9,236 bases of DNA, from assembly GCA_014383605.1 (NCBI GenBank), contig JACNHM010000268.1, positions 1-9,236 of the forward strand. The letters run 5' to 3'. The notes under the pieces are model-generated. The model searched no databases. It was given only the letters and a program-made list of their open reading frames with translations, and was not told where the DNA came from. The first letter of the stretch is position 1; every line of letters starts with the position of its first letter. Below are positions 7,810 to 9,236 of the stretch, in pieces. The DNA comes from Chloroflexota bacterium. Its GTDB lineage: Bacteria; Chloroflexota; Anaerolineae; UBA3071. The position numbers and the translations under genes were made by a program.

Positions 7810-9231
7810 GTGCCCAAGCGGTTCAACCTGCGGCTTTTTCCATACTTGCTTCTCTGTGATGTCCTGCTGACGCTGATGGCCCTGGCCTTGGCCAGGCTGG
7901 CGCGGCTGTATTGGCCCTTTGGCGCTGTGCTCGTGCATCCCAAAGCCGCCTACCTGCACCCGGCCATCTACGCGCTGGTGGCCGTGCTCTGGCTTTTCTT
8001 CTTTGTCATCCTCTCCGTCTACAACCGCGGGCAGAGGGGACGCTTGCCGGAGGAGTTGTGGACCATCGGCGTAGCGATATCCACGGCTACGGCAGTGCTG
8101 GCAGGTGTTCTCTACCTTTCGTTCCGCCAGGTGCCACGACTTCTGTTCGTCTATTTCTTCTGCTTCGACCTGGTCTTCCTTCTCGTTTTCCGCGTAGCCT
8201 TGCGCCTCTTTTTGCGTTTCCAGGCGGGGGGGCGTCCGGAACCGGAGCGGATTCTGATCGTCGGGGCAGGGAAAGTGGGAAGGGAAGTAGCAGAGAGCAT
8301 AGCTGGCCCCCACGGCTGGGTAGACGCTGAGGTGGTGGGCTTCCTGGATGACGACGTGACCAAACAGGGGCAGTCTCCGGCGGGCAAGCCGGTGCTGGGC
8401 ACGCTAGACAGCATCACAGAGGTGGTGATGGCTGAGCAGATAGATCAGGTGATCTTCACACTGCCATTGCGGGCGCACCTGCGCCTCATCAACATGGCTG
8501 CCAGATTGCAGAAGCTGCCTGTAGATGTGAAGGTCATCCCCGACCTCTTCGACCTGGCTTTTGCCCGCACTCGCGCCGAGGAGTTCAGGGGTTTTCCTAT
8601 CATCAGCTTACGAGAATCGGCCATCAGTGATTATGATAAAGCAGTCAAGCGGCTGTTTGACATCGTGGTCGGCGGTGTGATGCTGTTGCTGGCCGCTCCC
8701 TTGATTCTGGTCATCAGCTTGCTCATCAAGCTGGACTCGCCAGGCACGATCATCTTCAAGCAGCAGCGGGTGGGAGAAAACGGGCAACTCTTCTGGATGT
8801 ACAAATTCCGTTCCATGGTCACGGATGCCGAAGAGCAGTTGCCCGATCTCGTTCGAAACAACGAGGAGGGGAAGACGCTCTTCAAATTCCCTGATGATCC
8901 GCGTGTGACGCGCCTGGGACGGCTCCTGCGGCGTACCAGCCTGGATGAACTGCCCCAATTGATCAATGTTCTGAAAGGCGAGATGAGCCTGGTGGGGCCG
9001 CGGCCGGAATTGCCATTTGTGGTCGAGCGGTATGAGCCCTGGGAGCGACGGCGGCTCACGGTGCCGCCGGGGCTCACCGGTTGGTGGCAGATCAGAGGGC
9101 GCAGCGACCATCCGAGCCACCTGAACATAGAAGACGATCTCTACTACATCGCTAACTACTCATTGAAACTGGACCTGGCCATTCTTTTCAAGACAGTAAG
9201 CGCAGTGGTCAAGGGCCGAGGGGCATACTGA
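7810..9231 (+). CDS. Undecaprenyl-phosphate sugar phosphotransferase (WbaP/WcaJ class)
   Basis: A 473-residue membrane enzyme that transfers a sugar-1-phosphate from a UDP-sugar to undecaprenyl phosphate, starting repeat-unit synthesis. Domains in order: four hydrophobic helices (about 7-29, 46-70, 83-103, 107-130); a Rossmann-like CoA_binding_3 domain starting ILIVGAGKVGREVAE (148-162); then the catalytic bacterial sugar transferase domain (about 279-473). The last contains the re-entrant helix with P297, DSPG at 309-312, YKFRSM (331-336), the catalytic D379-E380 in SLDELPQL, GPRPE (396-400) and PGLTGWWQIRGRS (420-432). The start GTG has a strong upstream AGGGGGAG. The gene is complete, ending 5 bases before the window edge. 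It follows GT2 by 12 bases, the largest gap here. Glucose, galactose or GalNAc-type sugars are all possible donors. Local GC falls in parts of this gene (hand count 42% in 8581-8640). Confidence 0.93.
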   Translation: MPKRFNLRLFPYLLLCDVLLTLMALALARLARLYWPFGAVLVHPKAAYLHPAIYALVAVLWLFFFVILSVYNRGQRGRLPEELWTIGVAISTATAVLAGVLYLSFRQVPRLLFVYFFCFDLVFLLVFRVALRLFLRFQAGGRPEPERILIVGAGKVGREVAESIAGPHGWVDAEVVGFLDDDVTKQGQSPAGKPVLGTLDSITEVVMAEQIDQVIFTLPLRAHLRLINMAARLQKLPVDVKVIPDLFDLAFARTRAEEFRGFPIISLRESAISDYDKAVKRLFDIVVGGVMLLLAAPLILVISLLIKLDSPGTIIFKQQRVGENGQLFWMYKFRSMVTDAEEQLPDLVRNNEEGKTLFKFPDDPRVTRLGRLLRRTSLDELPQLINVLKGEMSLVGPRPELPFVVERYEPWERRRLTVPPGLTGWWQIRGRSDHPSHLNIEDDLYYIANYSLKLDLAILFKTVSAVVKGRGAY

Positions 9232-9236
9232 TCGTC

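Noticed and set aside
7369..8313. A 314-codon - strand open frame spanning the GT2 and transferase junction.
   Set aside because: It covers two well-supported + strand genes and has no recognisable protein features.
8656..8690. A TTGACA hexamer within the transferase gene.
   Set aside because: No acceptable -10 box is found 16 to 18 bases downstream, and the sequence is explained by the Phe-Asp codons of the catalytic domain.

Overview
The window is a GC-rich stretch (single 60-base lines counted by hand range from about 42% to 80% G+C) in which every gene lies on the + strand with almost no intergenic DNA. It reads as the 3' part of one operon for a cell-surface polysaccharide of the Wzx/Wzy-dependent type. 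The organism cannot be named from the sequence alone. High GC and soluble alkaline-phosphatase-superfamily proteins with a 'GLGY' tail beside glycan genes make me think of Chloroflexota or a similar environmental lineage, but this is only an inference.

Layout: 1-1022 holds the C-terminal part of an alkaline-phosphatase-superfamily phosphodiesterase, cut by the window edge. 1025-2737 holds a complete paralogue of it. 2737-4218 encodes a Wzx-like flippase and 4218-5831 a Wzy/WaaL-like polymerase or ligase. 5831-7018 is a GT4 glycosyltransferase and 7018-7797 a GT2 glycosyltransferase of the rhamnosyltransferase (WbbL-like) type. 7810-9231 is a polyprenyl-phosphate sugar phosphotransferase (WbaP/WcaJ class), the enzyme that starts the repeat unit. 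Four consecutive gene junctions overlap by exactly one base (TGATG or TAGTG), one has a 2-base gap and the last a 12-base gap. No stretch of 300 bases lacks a gene, and I saw no RNA genes, CRISPR, insertion sequences or terminators.

How they fit together: the last gene's enzyme would load a sugar-1-phosphate on undecaprenyl phosphate, the GT2 and GT4 enzymes would extend it, the flippase would turn the lipid-linked unit across the membrane, and the Wzy-like protein would polymerise or ligate it. The two phosphodiesterases have no assigned role in the standard pathway and are the unexplained part.

The main regulatory observation is a near-consensus sigma-70 promoter (TTGACT, 17 bases, TATAAT) inside the end of the GT2 gene, about 50 bases before the initiating transferase. 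It falls at the only junction with a real gap, which suggests that this gene can be transcribed on its own. I found no convincing evidence of an entirely new system here.
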